Shown: positions 15,905 through 25,958 of the stretch, in pieces
Position numbering within the stretch: position 1 is the first letter of the stretch
Layout of the letters: the number at the start of each line of letters is the position of its first letter
NCBI GenBank assembly: GCA_001769855.1
Contig: MEPP01000011.1
Span: 124,001-188,000 of the forward strand
DNA: 64,000 nt
Origin: Bdellovibrionales bacterium GWA2_49_15
GTDB taxonomy: Bacteria; Bdellovibrionota; Bacteriovoracia; Bacteriovoracales; Bacteriovoracaceae
Direction of reading: 5' to 3'
Translations under genes and position numbers: made by a program
Notes under the pieces: generated by a model
Database searches by the model: none
Told to the model about the DNA's origin: nothing
What the model saw: only the letters and a program-made list of their open reading frames with translations

Positions 15905-18058
15905 ATGAAATTAATGGCGAAAACGCGAAACATCGGCATCTCGGCCCACATTGATTCAGGAAAGACGACCTTAACCGAAAGGATTCTTTATTACTGTGGA
16001 CGCATTCACAAAATTGAAGAAGTTCGTGGCGGAGGCGATGGCGCTACCATGGATCACATGGATCTTGAGAGAGAAAAAGGGATCACTATTACCTCTGCCG
16101 CCACCACTGTTACGTGGACAGGCATCAATGAAGAGGGGATTTCCCACTCGACAGGGATCGATAAAGAATGTCGAATTAATATTATCGATACTCCCGGGCA
16201 CGTGGATTTTACGGTTGAAGTTGAGCGCTCGTTGCGGGTATTGGACGGTGCCATTCTCGTTCTCTGCTCCGTTGCCGGCGTACAGTCACAGTCCATCACC
16301 GTCGACCGCCAGATGCGAAGATATCGCGTTCCCCGTTTGGCCTTTTTTAATAAGATGGATCGTATGGGGGCCAGTGCCTGGAAAGGACTTTCAGCTTTGC
16401 GAGATAAGCTCGGGCACAATGCTGTTCTGATGCAAATTCCAATCGGTGCCGAAGAAAATTTTATGGGTGTAGTCGATCTCATTTATCGCAAGGCCTACTT
16501 TTTTGACGGCGATAATGGTGAGTTCGTGCGAATCGAAGATGTCCCAGCCAATATGGTCGATCTGACTGAAGAGCATCGGGCAAAACTGGTGGACGCCGTG
16601 TCTGAATTTGATGATGGCGTCATGGAAAAATATTTGGAAGGCAAAGAAGTCACAATTGACGACCTCCATTTGTGTGTTAAAAAGGGCTGTCAGTCCTTAA
16701 AGTTGACACCTGTTTTTATGGGATCGGCGTTTAAGAATAAAGCCGTTCAGCTTCTTCTCAACGGTGTTGCTCGCTATTTACCCTCACCGCTTGAAGCCGA
16801 AAAACCCTCCGCGAAAGATGAGCATGGTAACAAAGTTACCCTCGAACCTGACAAGGATAAGCCGCTTGTTTGTATGGCATTCAAAATTACCGATGAGCAG
16901 TTTGGCCAGCTGACCTACACTCGAATCTATCAGGGAACCCTCAATAAAGGGGACACGATTCACAACTCTCGTACCAAAAAGAGAGTTCGCGTGGGACGAA
17001 TGGTGCGTATGCACGCCAATGAGCGCGCCAATATTGACGAGGCCCATGCAGGGGACATTATCGCCATGATCGGCGTTGACTGCGCCTCGGGTGATACCTT
17101 TGTTGGAGATGAGTCCCTTACCAATATCGCCTGTGAAGGCATTCACGTCGCTGATGCCGTTATTGAGCTCTCAGTATCGGTTAAGGATAAGAATGATCAG
17201 GCCAAACTGGCCAAAGGACTTCAGCGTTTCACCCGTGAAGATCCGACCTTTCATGTCTACACTGATGAAGAATCAGGGGAAACCAGAATGGCCGGGATGG
17301 GAGAGTTGCACCTGGAAATCTATACAGAACGTTTAAAGCGTGAGTACGGCTGTTCCGTTATCGTTGGCGCGCCTCAGGTAAACTATCGTGAAACAATTCG
17401 TCGTGAAGCCAACTATGACTACGTTCATAAAAAGCAAACAGGTGGTGCCGGTCAGTACGCCGGTGTCGCCGGGATGATTAAACCACTCACCGCCGAAAAC
17501 AAGGAAACTGAAGATCAGATTTTCAGATTTAACAATGAAATTCGTGGTGGATCAATTCCAAGCGAATTTATTGGCTCCTGTGAGAAAGGCTTTAATGACA
17601 TCATGGTTAAAGGCCCCTTGGCTGCCTTCCCGCTTATTAATGTGGATGTCTATCTGCGCGACGGAAAATACCATGACGTGGACTCATCTGATATCGCCTT
17701 TAGAACTGCGGCCCGACAGGCCATGCGCCAGGCGATTGCCAAGGCCGATCCCTGTCTTCTTGAGCCGATTATGAAGGTCGAAGTAACGACACCAGATGAC
17801 TACCAAGGGCCAATCATTGGTAACTTGTCATCTCGCAGAGGCATGATCCAAGGCTCTGAAACTGACGCAGCCGGAGAGGTCGTCATTATTGCTGAGGTCC
17901 CCTTGTCGGAAATGTTCGGCTATTCGTCTGATATTCGATCCATGACCATGGGTAAGGCGACTTATACCATGGAGTTCTCACGCTATATGGAATGTCCTCT
18001 TCATATTTCTGAGAAAGTAATGGCGGAAAGAAAAGAGAAATTGTCGAAAGACGAGTAA
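15905..18058 (+). CDS. fusA: Elongation factor G, mitochondrial EF-G1-like type, 717 aa
   Basis: EF-G moves tRNAs and mRNA through the ribosome using GTP. The GTPase motifs are [21 protein letters not shown] and NKMDRMGA; domains II-V follow over normal length. Stretches such as [20 protein letters not shown] and [14 protein letters not shown] resemble mitochondrial EF-G1 and the related bacterial 'spd' EF-G1 subfamily more than E. coli EF-G (my recollection of the families). It is not within a str operon: no rpsL, rpsG or tuf is adjacent. A LysR gene follows with stop and start overlapping (TAATG). Confidence 0.93.
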   Translation: MKLMAKTRNIGISAHIDSGKTTLTERILYYCGRIHKIEEVRGGGDGATMDHMDLEREKGITITSAATTVTWTGINEEGISHSTGIDKECRINIIDTPGHVDFTVEVERSLRVLDGAILVLCSVAGVQSQSITVDRQMRRYRVPRLAFFNKMDRMGASAWKGLSALRDKLGHNAVLMQIPIGAEENFMGVVDLIYRKAYFFDGDNGEFVRIEDVPANMVDLTEEHRAKLVDAVSEFDDGVMEKYLEGKEVTIDDLHLCVKKGCQSLKLTPVFMGSAFKNKAVQLLLNGVARYLPSPLEAEKPSAKDEHGNKVTLEPDKDKPLVCMAFKITDEQFGQLTYTRIYQGTLNKGDTIHNSRTKKRVRVGRMVRMHANERANIDEAHAGDIIAMIGVDCASGDTFVGDESLTNIACEGIHVADAVIELSVSVKDKNDQAKLAKGLQRFTREDPTFHVYTDEESGETRMAGMGELHLEIYTERLKREYGCSVIVGAPQVNYRETIRREANYDYVHKKQTGGAGQYAGVAGMIKPLTAENKETEDQIFRFNNEIRGGSIPSEFIGSCEKGFNDIMVKGPLAAFPLINVDVYLRDGKYHDVDSSDIAFRTAARQAMRQAIAKADPCLLEPIMKVEVTTPDDYQGPIIGNLSSRRGMIQGSETDAAGEVVIIAEVPLSEMFGYSSDIRSMTMGKATYTMEFSRYMECPLHISEKVMAERKEKLSKDE

Positions 18059-18972
18059 TGATGATTGAAACATCGCAGTTGCAAACATTGGTGGCCGTGG
18101 CGAGAGCGAAAAGTTTCTCCAGGGCCGCCGAGGACCTAAACGTTACTCAGTCTGCCATCAGCCAGAGCATTAAGAATTTAGAAACTAAAATTGAAGTGGG
18201 GCTCTTTAAGCGTGCCGGCAAGAAAATCATGCTGACGCCTGAAGGCGAGAAGCTTTACGCCTTGGCCGCCCAGTTTTTAGAATCGATGGATGAAACTATC
18301 GAAGAGATTCGCCACGATAAGGCAACCATGTCAGGCAAAGTGCGCATTGGCACTTTGACCGGGGTGGGGAAGAGCTGGCTGGCACCGGAGTTATTGGGAC
18401 TAGCACACAAATATCCCGAGCTGACTGTTTGTGTAACCTTGGGCCTGCAGGAAGACCTGGTTCGCGAGTTCAAAAATAATCGTTTAGATATTCTGGTTTT
18501 GCCCGAGGATTCAATTCCACCAGTGGGGGAAAAAATTTTTCTAAGTGAAGAGAAATCCACGATGGTATTTCCTAAATCCAAAGATTTTAGCATCTCAAAA
18601 AATATTTCTGTCACCGAGTTGGCCAATTACCCGACTATCCTTTTTGAAATGGGTGATCCCCTCTATTTCAACTGGTGTCGCGCCCGCTTCGGAGAAGTTC
18701 CCAAAAAGATCAATATAAAATATGTGGTGAATGGTCACGGCAATATGTTGCAGGCCGTCTCTCAAGGCCTGGGTGTGGCGGTGATCCCCAATCACGTTCT
18801 TCGACGGTCCTATTATCAAGACAAGGTATCCACCTTGGGCAAGGAATTCGAAGTGAGCAATGGTAAATTTTTCATCGTGTACCACAAAGAATCGAAGGCC
18901 TTACTGCGAATTCAAAATACTCTCAAACTTCTTCTCTCCAGCGATAATCCACTTGCGGTCGGGTTAAGTTAG
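18058..18972 (+). CDS. LysR-family transcriptional regulator, 304 aa
   Basis: The N-terminal winged helix (residues 5-65) contains FSRAAEDLNVTQSAISQSIK and a typical LFKRAGKKIMLTPEGEKLY continuation. The rest is a periplasmic-binding-protein-like effector domain. The effector is unknown. Its ATG overlaps the last base of the fusA stop, so it is co-translated with EF-G. That is unusual, since LysR genes are normally divergent from their targets. No likely target operon is visible at its 5' side. Confidence 0.9.
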   Translation: MMIETSQLQTLVAVARAKSFSRAAEDLNVTQSAISQSIKNLETKIEVGLFKRAGKKIMLTPEGEKLYALAAQFLESMDETIEEIRHDKATMSGKVRIGTLTGVGKSWLAPELLGLAHKYPELTVCVTLGLQEDLVREFKNNRLDILVLPEDSIPPVGEKIFLSEEKSTMVFPKSKDFSISKNISVTELANYPTILFEMGDPLYFNWCRARFGEVPKKINIKYVVNGHGNMLQAVSQGLGVAVIPNHVLRRSYYQDKVSTLGKEFEVSNGKFFIVYHKESKALLRIQNTLKLLLSSDNPLAVGLS

Positions 18973-18980
18973 AATCGGGA

Positions 18981-20267
18981 ATGGATCAGAAAACCTACAC
19001 CTGGGAATTTTTTTGTAAGAGCTTAACCCCCGGGTTGCGAAGGAAAATCGAGTCTGTTATCTCCTCCGGCATCTCTCTATGCCTGGTGGGAGGGGCTTCG
19101 CGTCAGTGGATTCAGAATCAAACCTTGCCTTTTGATCTAGATTTTGAAATGCGGCCCGAGGGCAACAAAAAAGTTTCCGATCTTTTATTTGAAATTTTTG
19201 GCAACGTTCGGCCCATGCCATTTCATGTGTTCATTATTGAAATGACGGATATGGGTCACGTCTTCCAGCTGGAATTTTCGCTGCCGAGAAAGGAAATTTA
19301 TGGTGCAACAACGCCTGCGCAAGGCTTTGGGCATTCTGATTTTGACGTGCAGGTTGATCCAAAGATGACCTACGACCAATCTTTTAAGCGGCGGGATTTT
19401 TCCCTTAATGCGGTAGGGTTGGAGCTAAAGCTTGGGCCTTCAGGTCTGATGCTCATCGTGCAAGACCCCTATCATGGGGTTGAGGATTTGGCGGCCAAAG
19501 TTTTGCGTCCGATTAGTGATGACTTTTATAAAGACCCGGTCCGTTTTCTTCGGATGATTCGTTTTCAGATATCCTTAGGTCTTGCTCTCGATCCAACACT
19601 TATGCAAAATCTAGGTAAGTTTAACCTGCAAAGTATGACCCTCCATTATGTTCTCAAAGAGGCCTTTAAAACTGATTTTTTGGCCTTCATGAAATTGTTT
19701 TTTCAATACATTCATGTATCCAAGCTGAACCTGCCAAACTTTCTGCAAAATCTGCAATGCCTGAATCTACTGTCCCCCACAGCGGTCCCTCCTCCGCGGA
19801 ATCCCTTGGAGCTTGCCGTCGCCATTGCCGAGTCACCCGAGTCGGAGCGGCGAAAGATTTTGGAACAGGTCGGAAAAAACTTTGAAGAACAGCTGGGTTT
19901 AAAAGGCAAGACGATCCAAAAATTGATTTTGGCAAAAAAAAGTGAGGAAGTGATTATCAAACTTCAACAGCGTGATAGTTCTCTGCAAAAGAAATTGTCC
20001 GATGATGAGTTCTTTCAACATCCACTGGTGAGAGAACTGGCCTTGGTGCTTAAAGGCCATACCCGATACCCTGATATTTTTGAGGCGCGCTGGACCTTCC
20101 TGAAAAAAGATGGGCATGAGCTGCAGGTGATAAAGCAGCTCTCGCTTTGTATGGCAGGGATAGAATTGCCCACTGACTGTGTAGATAAAGTTGCCGATCG
20201 CGATTTGAGAAAGCTGATGCTGGCCTTAAGGGCATTGGGTCTCTTTCCTAGGATTGCCGGCCTATGA
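18981..20267 (+). CDS. CCA-adding enzyme/poly(A) polymerase-like nucleotidyltransferase, 428 aa
   Basis: The class II nucleotidyltransferase head is visible: LVGGASRQWI in the place of GGxVRD, the catalytic DLDFEM (DxD), FKRRDFSLNAVG for RRDFTINA, and DPVRFLRMIRFQ, the RNA/nucleotide-recognition helix. A helical tail follows. Such enzymes add CCA to tRNA 3' ends, or poly(A) tails to RNA. The motifs are more divergent than usual (Gln for Asp in the first), so the exact activity is uncertain. If no other cca gene exists in the genome, this is the CCA enzyme. It ends in a four-base overlap with the acetyltransferase gene. Confidence 0.78.
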   Translation: MDQKTYTWEFFCKSLTPGLRRKIESVISSGISLCLVGGASRQWIQNQTLPFDLDFEMRPEGNKKVSDLLFEIFGNVRPMPFHVFIIEMTDMGHVFQLEFSLPRKEIYGATTPAQGFGHSDFDVQVDPKMTYDQSFKRRDFSLNAVGLELKLGPSGLMLIVQDPYHGVEDLAAKVLRPISDDFYKDPVRFLRMIRFQISLGLALDPTLMQNLGKFNLQSMTLHYVLKEAFKTDFLAFMKLFFQYIHVSKLNLPNFLQNLQCLNLLSPTAVPPPRNPLELAVAIAESPESERRKILEQVGKNFEEQLGLKGKTIQKLILAKKSEEVIIKLQQRDSSLQKKLSDDEFFQHPLVRELALVLKGHTRYPDIFEARWTFLKKDGHELQVIKQLSLCMAGIELPTDCVDKVADRDLRKLMLALRALGLFPRIAGL

Positions 20268-20812
20268 GTACCAGCATCATCAAGATCATACCTGAGCAGG
20301 CCAATCGAGCAGAAGTATATAAGCAAATTGAAACAATTTTTTTCCAAACCTCTTCCGTGCAGCAGTTTGCTTCCGATCAGGCCAGAGATAGTTTTAAAGA
20401 TCGTTGGCTGACTCCCTATTTAACATCGCAGAAATCCGAGAATCTTTATTCAGTGTGGGTTGCCATGGATGAATCAACCGTCGTGGGATACCTAACCGGC
20501 CACGCTCAGACGGCCTTGTTTCGCCAGGTCCATGATCATCTTTCATTGTCTCTTTTTGCCGATCTTCACGATGATTATCCCGCCCATTTGCACATCAACA
20601 TGGCTCCGAATCAGCAGGGGAAAGGGCTCGGTGCCTCTCTGATTAGCGCTTATATGCAAGAATTACAGTCGCATAAAATTTGTGGAGTCCATCTTGTCAC
20701 AGGCCCTAAAGCGCGTAATACGGGCTTTTATCGTAGGCAAGGATTCAATGCGGAGTATATCCGTAATGGAGGCGGAGTGGACTTGCTCTTCATGGGACAG
20801 AAGCTTGATTAG
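20264..20812 (+). CDS. GNAT-family N-acetyltransferase, 182 aa
   Basis: The acetyl-CoA binding motif A is HLHINMAPNQQGKGLGASLI (Q-x-x-G-x-G/A). Motif B follows as NTGFYRRQGFNAEY. The overall pattern resembles GNATs that follow sugar hydrolases, but the substrate is unknown. It is coupled to the nucleotidyltransferase by an ATGA overlap. No terminator was seen after it. Confidence 0.85.
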   Translation: MSTSIIKIIPEQANRAEVYKQIETIFFQTSSVQQFASDQARDSFKDRWLTPYLTSQKSENLYSVWVAMDESTVVGYLTGHAQTALFRQVHDHLSLSLFADLHDDYPAHLHINMAPNQQGKGLGASLISAYMQELQSHKICGVHLVTGPKARNTGFYRRQGFNAEYIRNGGGVDLLFMGQKLD

Positions 20813-20938
20813 TTTTGTCGGGCCTTCCTAAAATGTCGCCACTTTTTTCCTAAATAAATCCCCGTTGGCCTTTTACACTGATCTATGTCAAATTTTATGA
20901 GAGGGAGAGGGTTAATCTTATAGGCCCTGGAGGTACCC

Positions 20939-21367
20939 ATGGTCGATCTTCAAACAATTTTACTGGATCACAAAGGCAAAAAGAAAAAAAATGATGAGCT
21001 TTCTCATGAACAGGAAGGGCCGTCAGTAACTCCAACACTCTCTGAAATTCCGGACATGTTTTTTGATCAAGTTCTGGTGGAATATAAGTTGGGCCGAATC
21101 GAAATTTTGGTTTTGATGTATATCTATCGCATGGTTTACTGCCGTCCTAATCTCTACAAGCTCTTTGGTATCTCGCCATTATTATCTCACTTTGAAATGG
21201 CCAAGACGCTCCTGCTGGAAGTTCCTGAAACAGTGGGCGCCATTCATAAGCTGGAAGAGTTGGGTTTTCTGTCTACCATTCGCGCCGGACAATATTTTGT
21301 TCGCCGTTTTTTTACCAAAGAAAACGATGAGATATTTAAACAAACGTATGCCGATTTTGACTTATAG
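20939..21367 (+). CDS. Predicted winged-helix DNA-binding protein, 142 aa
   Basis: No named family is recognised. After a lysine-rich, disordered N-terminus (to about residue 45), the helix RIEILVLMYIYRMVYC, a second helix (HFEMAKTLLLE), a putative recognition helix (TVGAIHKLEELGFL) and a two-strand wing (STIRAGQYFVRRFF) follow in winged-helix order. GGAGG before the ATG supports the start. It lies 22 bases upstream of the tandem receiver/PilZ-like protein, so the two probably work together. Confidence 0.7.
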   Translation: MVDLQTILLDHKGKKKKNDELSHEQEGPSVTPTLSEIPDMFFDQVLVEYKLGRIEILVLMYIYRMVYCRPNLYKLFGISPLLSHFEMAKTLLLEVPETVGAIHKLEELGFLSTIRAGQYFVRRFFTKENDEIFKQTYADFDL

Positions 21368-21389
21368 CCATAGTTAGTAAAGATAGAAC

Positions 21390-23267
21390 ATGAATGTTCA
21401 AGCGAAAAAGCCGGAGATAAAAAAACCGGACGCTGCTAAGCAGGAAAAAATTGTTCTCTATATTGGGGACGATGATTCGTATTGGACCACAATCCAAAGT
21501 CGCTTTAATAGTAATTATAATCACCTGGGCTTTAAGTACGTCAGCCTTTACGCCAACGGGAAACCCAACGATCATCTTCGAGCTTTTTTAAAAATTTTGG
21601 AGCTGAGGCCGCGTTTCATTTACATTGATCTCTCGCAGGAGAGAGATTTTCATATGCGCCTGGCCCAGTATTTAACCCGTGAAAATAGCACCAAGCAGAT
21701 TCCCGTTATCGGTCTGGTGGACAGCAAGGAATTGTTGCGGGAATGTATCTCCGCCAAGTTATCCGCCATCCATATCAAGTGTGGAGAGTATCACGATGTT
21801 GTCTATGATGCTGTGAGGATGGGGTTTCCCCGTGAGGCCCGGCGACCTGACTTCGCCCGCGCCAAATGTGCCATTGATATTGAGCTCATGGATGATTGCC
21901 GCGTTGGCTTTATCACACCGACATCCATGCACGTAGAAGGTTACTTTGAAGCAGAGGGGGGACAGGAAATTGAGCTGTTCCATGAAATTAACAAAACAAT
22001 TCTTCCATCCAAAAAATTTCTTGTGAACACGCGCTCCACCAGTAATTTATACTATGAATACCTGTATGCCTATGAGCTTGATCTGAAATATATTGAAGAT
22101 TTAAAAGAAGAGACGCCGGCGGCACCGGTCGATGCAAATCACCCGGCCGCTAGCCTCGCCAACCTCAAGGCCCAGGACCTGTCGGCCAAGCATTTAAAGG
22201 CTTCCCATGAGAGTGAGCTGGCGCGAGTCAAAAAGAAATTCAAGCAATGGGTTCTTTCGAATGTAGACGATGCCGCTCAAAAAAAGACTAAAATTTTGGC
22301 GATTGACCGAACTCTCTCTCTTCTCAAAAAGGCCGAGAAGCCGCTGGATAAATATCCCTATGCCATTCGTTTTCAGTCTGTATTGACGCCGGAGCTGTCT
22401 GAGCTGGACATCATTCGACCCAATCTCATCGTTTTTCATCTGGAGGAATTTTTAGATACGGATGCCATGATGGCAGAAGAGGAAAAGCAACGGCGCAAAG
22501 ATTTGGAAAATGAATCTTTAAATGTGCTGGCCCAGATCTTCAATATGATTAAGGGTATGGATAAATACAGCCCATTTGTGGTTGTCTTCAATTGCACCAA
22601 GTACACCTCAAAATCATTTCAGGAAAGTTACAAATATTCTTTGATTCTGACCAATCGTGAACCTATTACGCTTGAGACGGTATTGGAGATGGCGGACTTG
22701 TATGAAGAGAAGCAAAATGTAAAAACCAATCAGCTCATTCAAAATAAAATTGCGGTTTTAAAAAAAGAAAATATGTCCAAATACGGCCGCCTTACCGCCA
22801 ATGATTTTAAGGAGCAGCGCTATTTTCTTAAAAAAGAAAATCCCATCAGTCATGCCTATATCAGACATCAGGCCAAGATCATCGTGCTTTCTGAATCGGA
22901 GCTTGTGCTGGAGACCTCCTCACATTTGGTGCAAAAAAGTTACCGCCTGACGACGCCGACCGAGATGTCAATAGTGATTGTACCTGACAGGGAAAACGGC
23001 AAGCCCTACACCGAGCAAAAAGGTGTCCGAACCTATCAGGCGCTTATACACGCCATAGGTGAGAATGAGAAAAAGAAATTGCGCCAAATAATTAATGAAG
23101 TATTCTTCATTCCTCTCAATGAGAAAAGGGAGCAGGAACAGGAAAAATTTGAGGAACTCAACAAGGCCGTGCTTGAAAAGAAATTGGCCAGCTTAGACAG
23201 AGACGATCTTCGGGATGTCGATGCACCTGAGGTGCCACAGACCAGCGATAAGGCCAAAAAGGCTTAA
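21390..23267 (+). CDS. Tandem receiver-like/PilZ-like signalling protein, 625 aa
   Basis: I read an internal duplication. Residues about 20-145 look like a response-regulator receiver: acidic pair in GDDDSY, putative phospho-Asp in FIYIDLS, and strand IPVIGLVD followed by a lysine in HIKCGE. About 150-235 is a beta-rich block like a PilZ barrel, without the c-di-GMP residues. About 300-430 repeats the receiver fold in degenerate form (LIVFHLEEF, FVVVFNCTKY), and about 475-590 repeats the beta block. The C-terminus is a charged helix. No output enzyme is visible. The assignments come from pattern and length only; no family name is claimed. Confidence 0.65.
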   Translation: MNVQAKKPEIKKPDAAKQEKIVLYIGDDDSYWTTIQSRFNSNYNHLGFKYVSLYANGKPNDHLRAFLKILELRPRFIYIDLSQERDFHMRLAQYLTRENSTKQIPVIGLVDSKELLRECISAKLSAIHIKCGEYHDVVYDAVRMGFPREARRPDFARAKCAIDIELMDDCRVGFITPTSMHVEGYFEAEGGQEIELFHEINKTILPSKKFLVNTRSTSNLYYEYLYAYELDLKYIEDLKEETPAAPVDANHPAASLANLKAQDLSAKHLKASHESELARVKKKFKQWVLSNVDDAAQKKTKILAIDRTLSLLKKAEKPLDKYPYAIRFQSVLTPELSELDIIRPNLIVFHLEEFLDTDAMMAEEEKQRRKDLENESLNVLAQIFNMIKGMDKYSPFVVVFNCTKYTSKSFQESYKYSLILTNREPITLETVLEMADLYEEKQNVKTNQLIQNKIAVLKKENMSKYGRLTANDFKEQRYFLKKENPISHAYIRHQAKIIVLSESELVLETSSHLVQKSYRLTTPTEMSIVIVPDRENGKPYTEQKGVRTYQALIHAIGENEKKKLRQIINEVFFIPLNEKREQEQEKFEELNKAVLEKKLASLDRDDLRDVDAPEVPQTSDKAKKA

Positions 23268-23837
23268 GTGACCTCCATGAAGCTCATTACTTTTTGCATT
23301 ATCATGATGAGCGCGTGCTTCAATGTCGGCGCGGTAGTCGGAACGGGCGGATACAGTCCCTTTGGTCCCACCACTCAAAAGGCCGCAGATGGCGAGACAA
23401 ATACCTTTTCTTTTCATCCCATGTTTGTTTTAAATTCCGCTTATCCTCTTTTTGCCGGCCATCTATTCACGCCCCAACTTGGCCTGGTTCTTCACCGAAA
23501 TAAATTCGATGAAAATGAAAAGAAAACGGTTTTTATTTTAATGGATGTGGCCTACATCCTTCATCCGATGTTTATTCTTCGCTACGGGATGGGATCTTTT
23601 TTAACCAAGGTGGGCGGTAACGGAGGCAATATTCTCTTGGATAATGGGAATGAGACCACCGCCTTCGCCAAGCCGGATCATACCGTGACTTCCTACAATA
23701 CGACGTTAAATTTTGGTTGCGAGTTCGCGGTCAATCGCAACTACTCGCTACAGACCGAGGCCTTCGCTTTTAGTTTATTTGACTCCCACGCACGAGCGGT
23801 CAGTTATCTGTTGGCCCTCAATTATTATCTGGATTAA
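23268..23837 (+). CDS. Secreted beta-barrel-like protein, 189 aa
   Basis: A signal peptide (MKLITFCIIMMSACFNVGA, from the fourth residue) precedes a sequence of amphipathic strands ending in LLALNYYLD, like a small outer-membrane barrel. The GTG at 23268 directly follows the stop of the previous gene and has AAGG before it; an ATG nine bases later is also possible. No family is recognised. It is followed after three bases by the matrixin gene. Confidence 0.65.
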   Translation: MTSMKLITFCIIMMSACFNVGAVVGTGGYSPFGPTTQKAADGETNTFSFHPMFVLNSAYPLFAGHLFTPQLGLVLHRNKFDENEKKTVFILMDVAYILHPMFILRYGMGSFLTKVGGNGGNILLDNGNETTAFAKPDHTVTSYNTTLNFGCEFAVNRNYSLQTEAFAFSLFDSHARAVSYLLALNYYLD

Positions 23838-23840
23838 GTT

Positions 23841-24596
23841 ATGCGTATTTTATCGGTCTTCGGACTTCTGCTCTTGCTCTTCGGACATACAGTTCAGGCC
23901 TTCACACTCGTGCCCAATCGGGCCAAATTTCCAGTGAATAATGTGACCATTCGGATTGCCGGCAATGACTGTAGTAATAACAGTCTTTCTCCTGCCAGGC
24001 TTTTAGATTTGGGGCTTGATGCGATGGACGAATATTGGAACAGGGTGCCCACCAGTGCCATGAAAATAACCGGTGGGAGTGTGGACGCCGCAATCGATGT
24101 CAGCGGCGACACTTTGAGCGCTGCCCTTGCCAAGGCCCCTGGCAATACTATTTTGATTGGCTGTAGCGCCGATACCACCATGTTTGATGATGTTTCAATC
24201 TTGGGAGTGGGTACGATCGGGACGAATGAGCAGGGACAAATTTCAGGAGCACTTCTGGTGAATGATGCCTTGATTGCAGGTGAGAACCATGTGGCTTCCC
24301 TCGCTGATTCTCTCTTGCGTGCGGTTTTGGCCCATGAATCCGGGCATGCCTTAGGCATCGGTCATTCAGGCAATCCGGTTGCCCTTATGTACTATTCAAT
24401 CGGTGGCAAGATACAAGAGCGACTTACTCAGGATGATTATGATGCGCTAACATATCTCTACCCGCGGCCATCAAAAATTGCTGGCTGTGGACAAGTGACT
24501 GAAGTCAAAGATGGCGGAGCGGGCCTGTCATTTGTCTTGATGATCTGTGTGGGATTTCTTGTGATAGTGGTGCTTAAGCCGTCCTATAACGTCTGA
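23841..24596 (+). CDS. Secreted matrixin-like zinc metalloprotease with C-terminal membrane helix, 251 aa
   Basis: A signal peptide (MRILSVFGLLLLLFGHTVQA) leads to an M10-type catalytic domain. HESGHALGIGHS contains the three zinc-binding His and the catalytic Glu, and the Met-turn follows in VALMYYS. There is no long propeptide and no cysteine switch that I can see. The last 25 residues (LSFVLMICVGFLVIVVLK) form a membrane helix, so the protease is probably anchored facing the periplasm or outside. The likely role is extracellular or envelope proteolysis. Confidence 0.88.
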   Translation: MRILSVFGLLLLLFGHTVQAFTLVPNRAKFPVNNVTIRIAGNDCSNNSLSPARLLDLGLDAMDEYWNRVPTSAMKITGGSVDAAIDVSGDTLSAALAKAPGNTILIGCSADTTMFDDVSILGVGTIGTNEQGQISGALLVNDALIAGENHVASLADSLLRAVLAHESGHALGIGHSGNPVALMYYSIGGKIQERLTQDDYDALTYLYPRPSKIAGCGQVTEVKDGGAGLSFVLMICVGFLVIVVLKPSYNV

Positions 24597-24704
24597 TAAC
24601 CTCTTATTTTCTTACATCAATGGAAATTGGCCTTTTTCGGGCAAAATAATAAGTGAGCAATTTTTTGCCAGTTTTGTGTCTGCCAATTATTTCAAGGAGG
24701 AGAA

Positions 24705-25916
24705 ATGCGTACAAAATTTTTAATCGTGGGTATGCTTTGGTTATTAAGCTGCCCTTTTTTAGCATCTGCCGACGAGGGCCGGGAACTATCGTTAAGTAAT
24801 TTTAATAAGAGGTTTATTCTCATTCGCGAAAATGGGAAGTTAATGGAAGTGAGAGATCGCTTTCTGACCTTGGGATTTAAAATTCGTCCGGTGGTTGCTT
24901 ACTACAAAGGTCTTATCTCTTCAGAACAGGCCTTGATGGCGCTATCGCCTGAAAGCTATAAGGCCCAGATCGACAAGACTTTTCAAGAGACCTATGAGGC
25001 GACTCCCGACTATCTCAATGAATCTCTGGTCTCGTTGCAGAATATCGACATCGAAAAAGTTTTTTCTGATCCAAAGTTTAATGAGCTCCTGGGTAAATTT
25101 GAGGCGCGGATCGATCAGGAGTTGGCCAAGATTGGGCTCATCACCCTGGCCCGTCCCTATGATGCGCAATTTTTCTATAAACGTCAGGCGCTCTACGAAA
25201 TTGTAAAGGCCTTTCTCAATCTGGCCAAATCGCAGCTCGGCGAAGTGCCAGTTCTGAACACCGCGATGTTCATTATTCAGGAAGCCGAACGCATGATTCG
25301 TCAGCGCCGCACTTTTCACCAGAACATGCTTCTGCATTATTTGGAGAACTTTAAGGAGGAAGAATTGGGCTTGACCCATGATGAGGCCAATATGATCTGG
25401 TCATCGGTCTATGAGTCACGCATTCCCTGGTATGCCTTCTGGGAAACGGATTTTGCCAATCAAAATTGGATGAAATACGGAACCGACAGATTTTTCCAAA
25501 GTATCCGACTGGCCAACACCCGTTTGAGGGATCAGTCTTCCCAGTATCAGGAACTTGGAGCACGACACAACTTCGCCTTTCAAGATGCCAAGCTGAAAAA
25601 CAAAAAGGTCATAATCAATCTTTTTGACACCAAGGACATGTTCTCACGTCGCCAGGCCGTCGCTTATTATTATGACAGCCCAAATCTTGTCATTCGGCAG
25701 CGGCTGCTTCTCCAGTTAGGACAATTGGGGCTCAGTTTTCTCTCGATCCCGGGATTTATCAAGGACTTTACCGGTTCTTACTTAAAATCCATGTATGAAA
25801 ACCAGCGCCTCACCGAAGGTGCCTTGGTTGGCTATTTTGAGTCCAGGGAACAATATGGGATGGCCCAGCAAATGGCCGTTCAGAATGTGAATCCTTTTGA
25901 AAGTTACGAGTTCTGA
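24705..25916 (+). CDS. Secreted helical protein of unknown function, 403 aa
   Basis: A strong AAGGAGGAG ribosome site and a signal peptide (MRTKFLIVGMLWLLSCPFLASA) mark the start. The mature protein is mostly helical and rich in aromatic and charged residues, with no motif I recognise. It ends at a terminator at 25931. It follows the protease gene after 108 bases, probably from its own promoter. Confidence 0.75.
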   Translation: MRTKFLIVGMLWLLSCPFLASADEGRELSLSNFNKRFILIRENGKLMEVRDRFLTLGFKIRPVVAYYKGLISSEQALMALSPESYKAQIDKTFQETYEATPDYLNESLVSLQNIDIEKVFSDPKFNELLGKFEARIDQELAKIGLITLARPYDAQFFYKRQALYEIVKAFLNLAKSQLGEVPVLNTAMFIIQEAERMIRQRRTFHQNMLLHYLENFKEEELGLTHDEANMIWSSVYESRIPWYAFWETDFANQNWMKYGTDRFFQSIRLANTRLRDQSSQYQELGARHNFAFQDAKLKNKKVIINLFDTKDMFSRRQAVAYYYDSPNLVIRQRLLLQLGQLGLSFLSIPGFIKDFTGSYLKSMYENQRLTEGALVGYFESREQYGMAQQMAVQNVNPFESYEF

Positions 25917-25930
25917 TTTATTCTAATGAA

Positions 25931-25958
25931 GGGGGCTTCATGTGGCCCCCTCTCTTTT
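25931..25958 (+). terminator. Intrinsic terminator
   Basis: GGGGGC, an eight-base loop, GCCCCC, then TCTCTTTT. The stem overlaps the 3' end of the convergent ResB gene. Confidence 0.8.
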
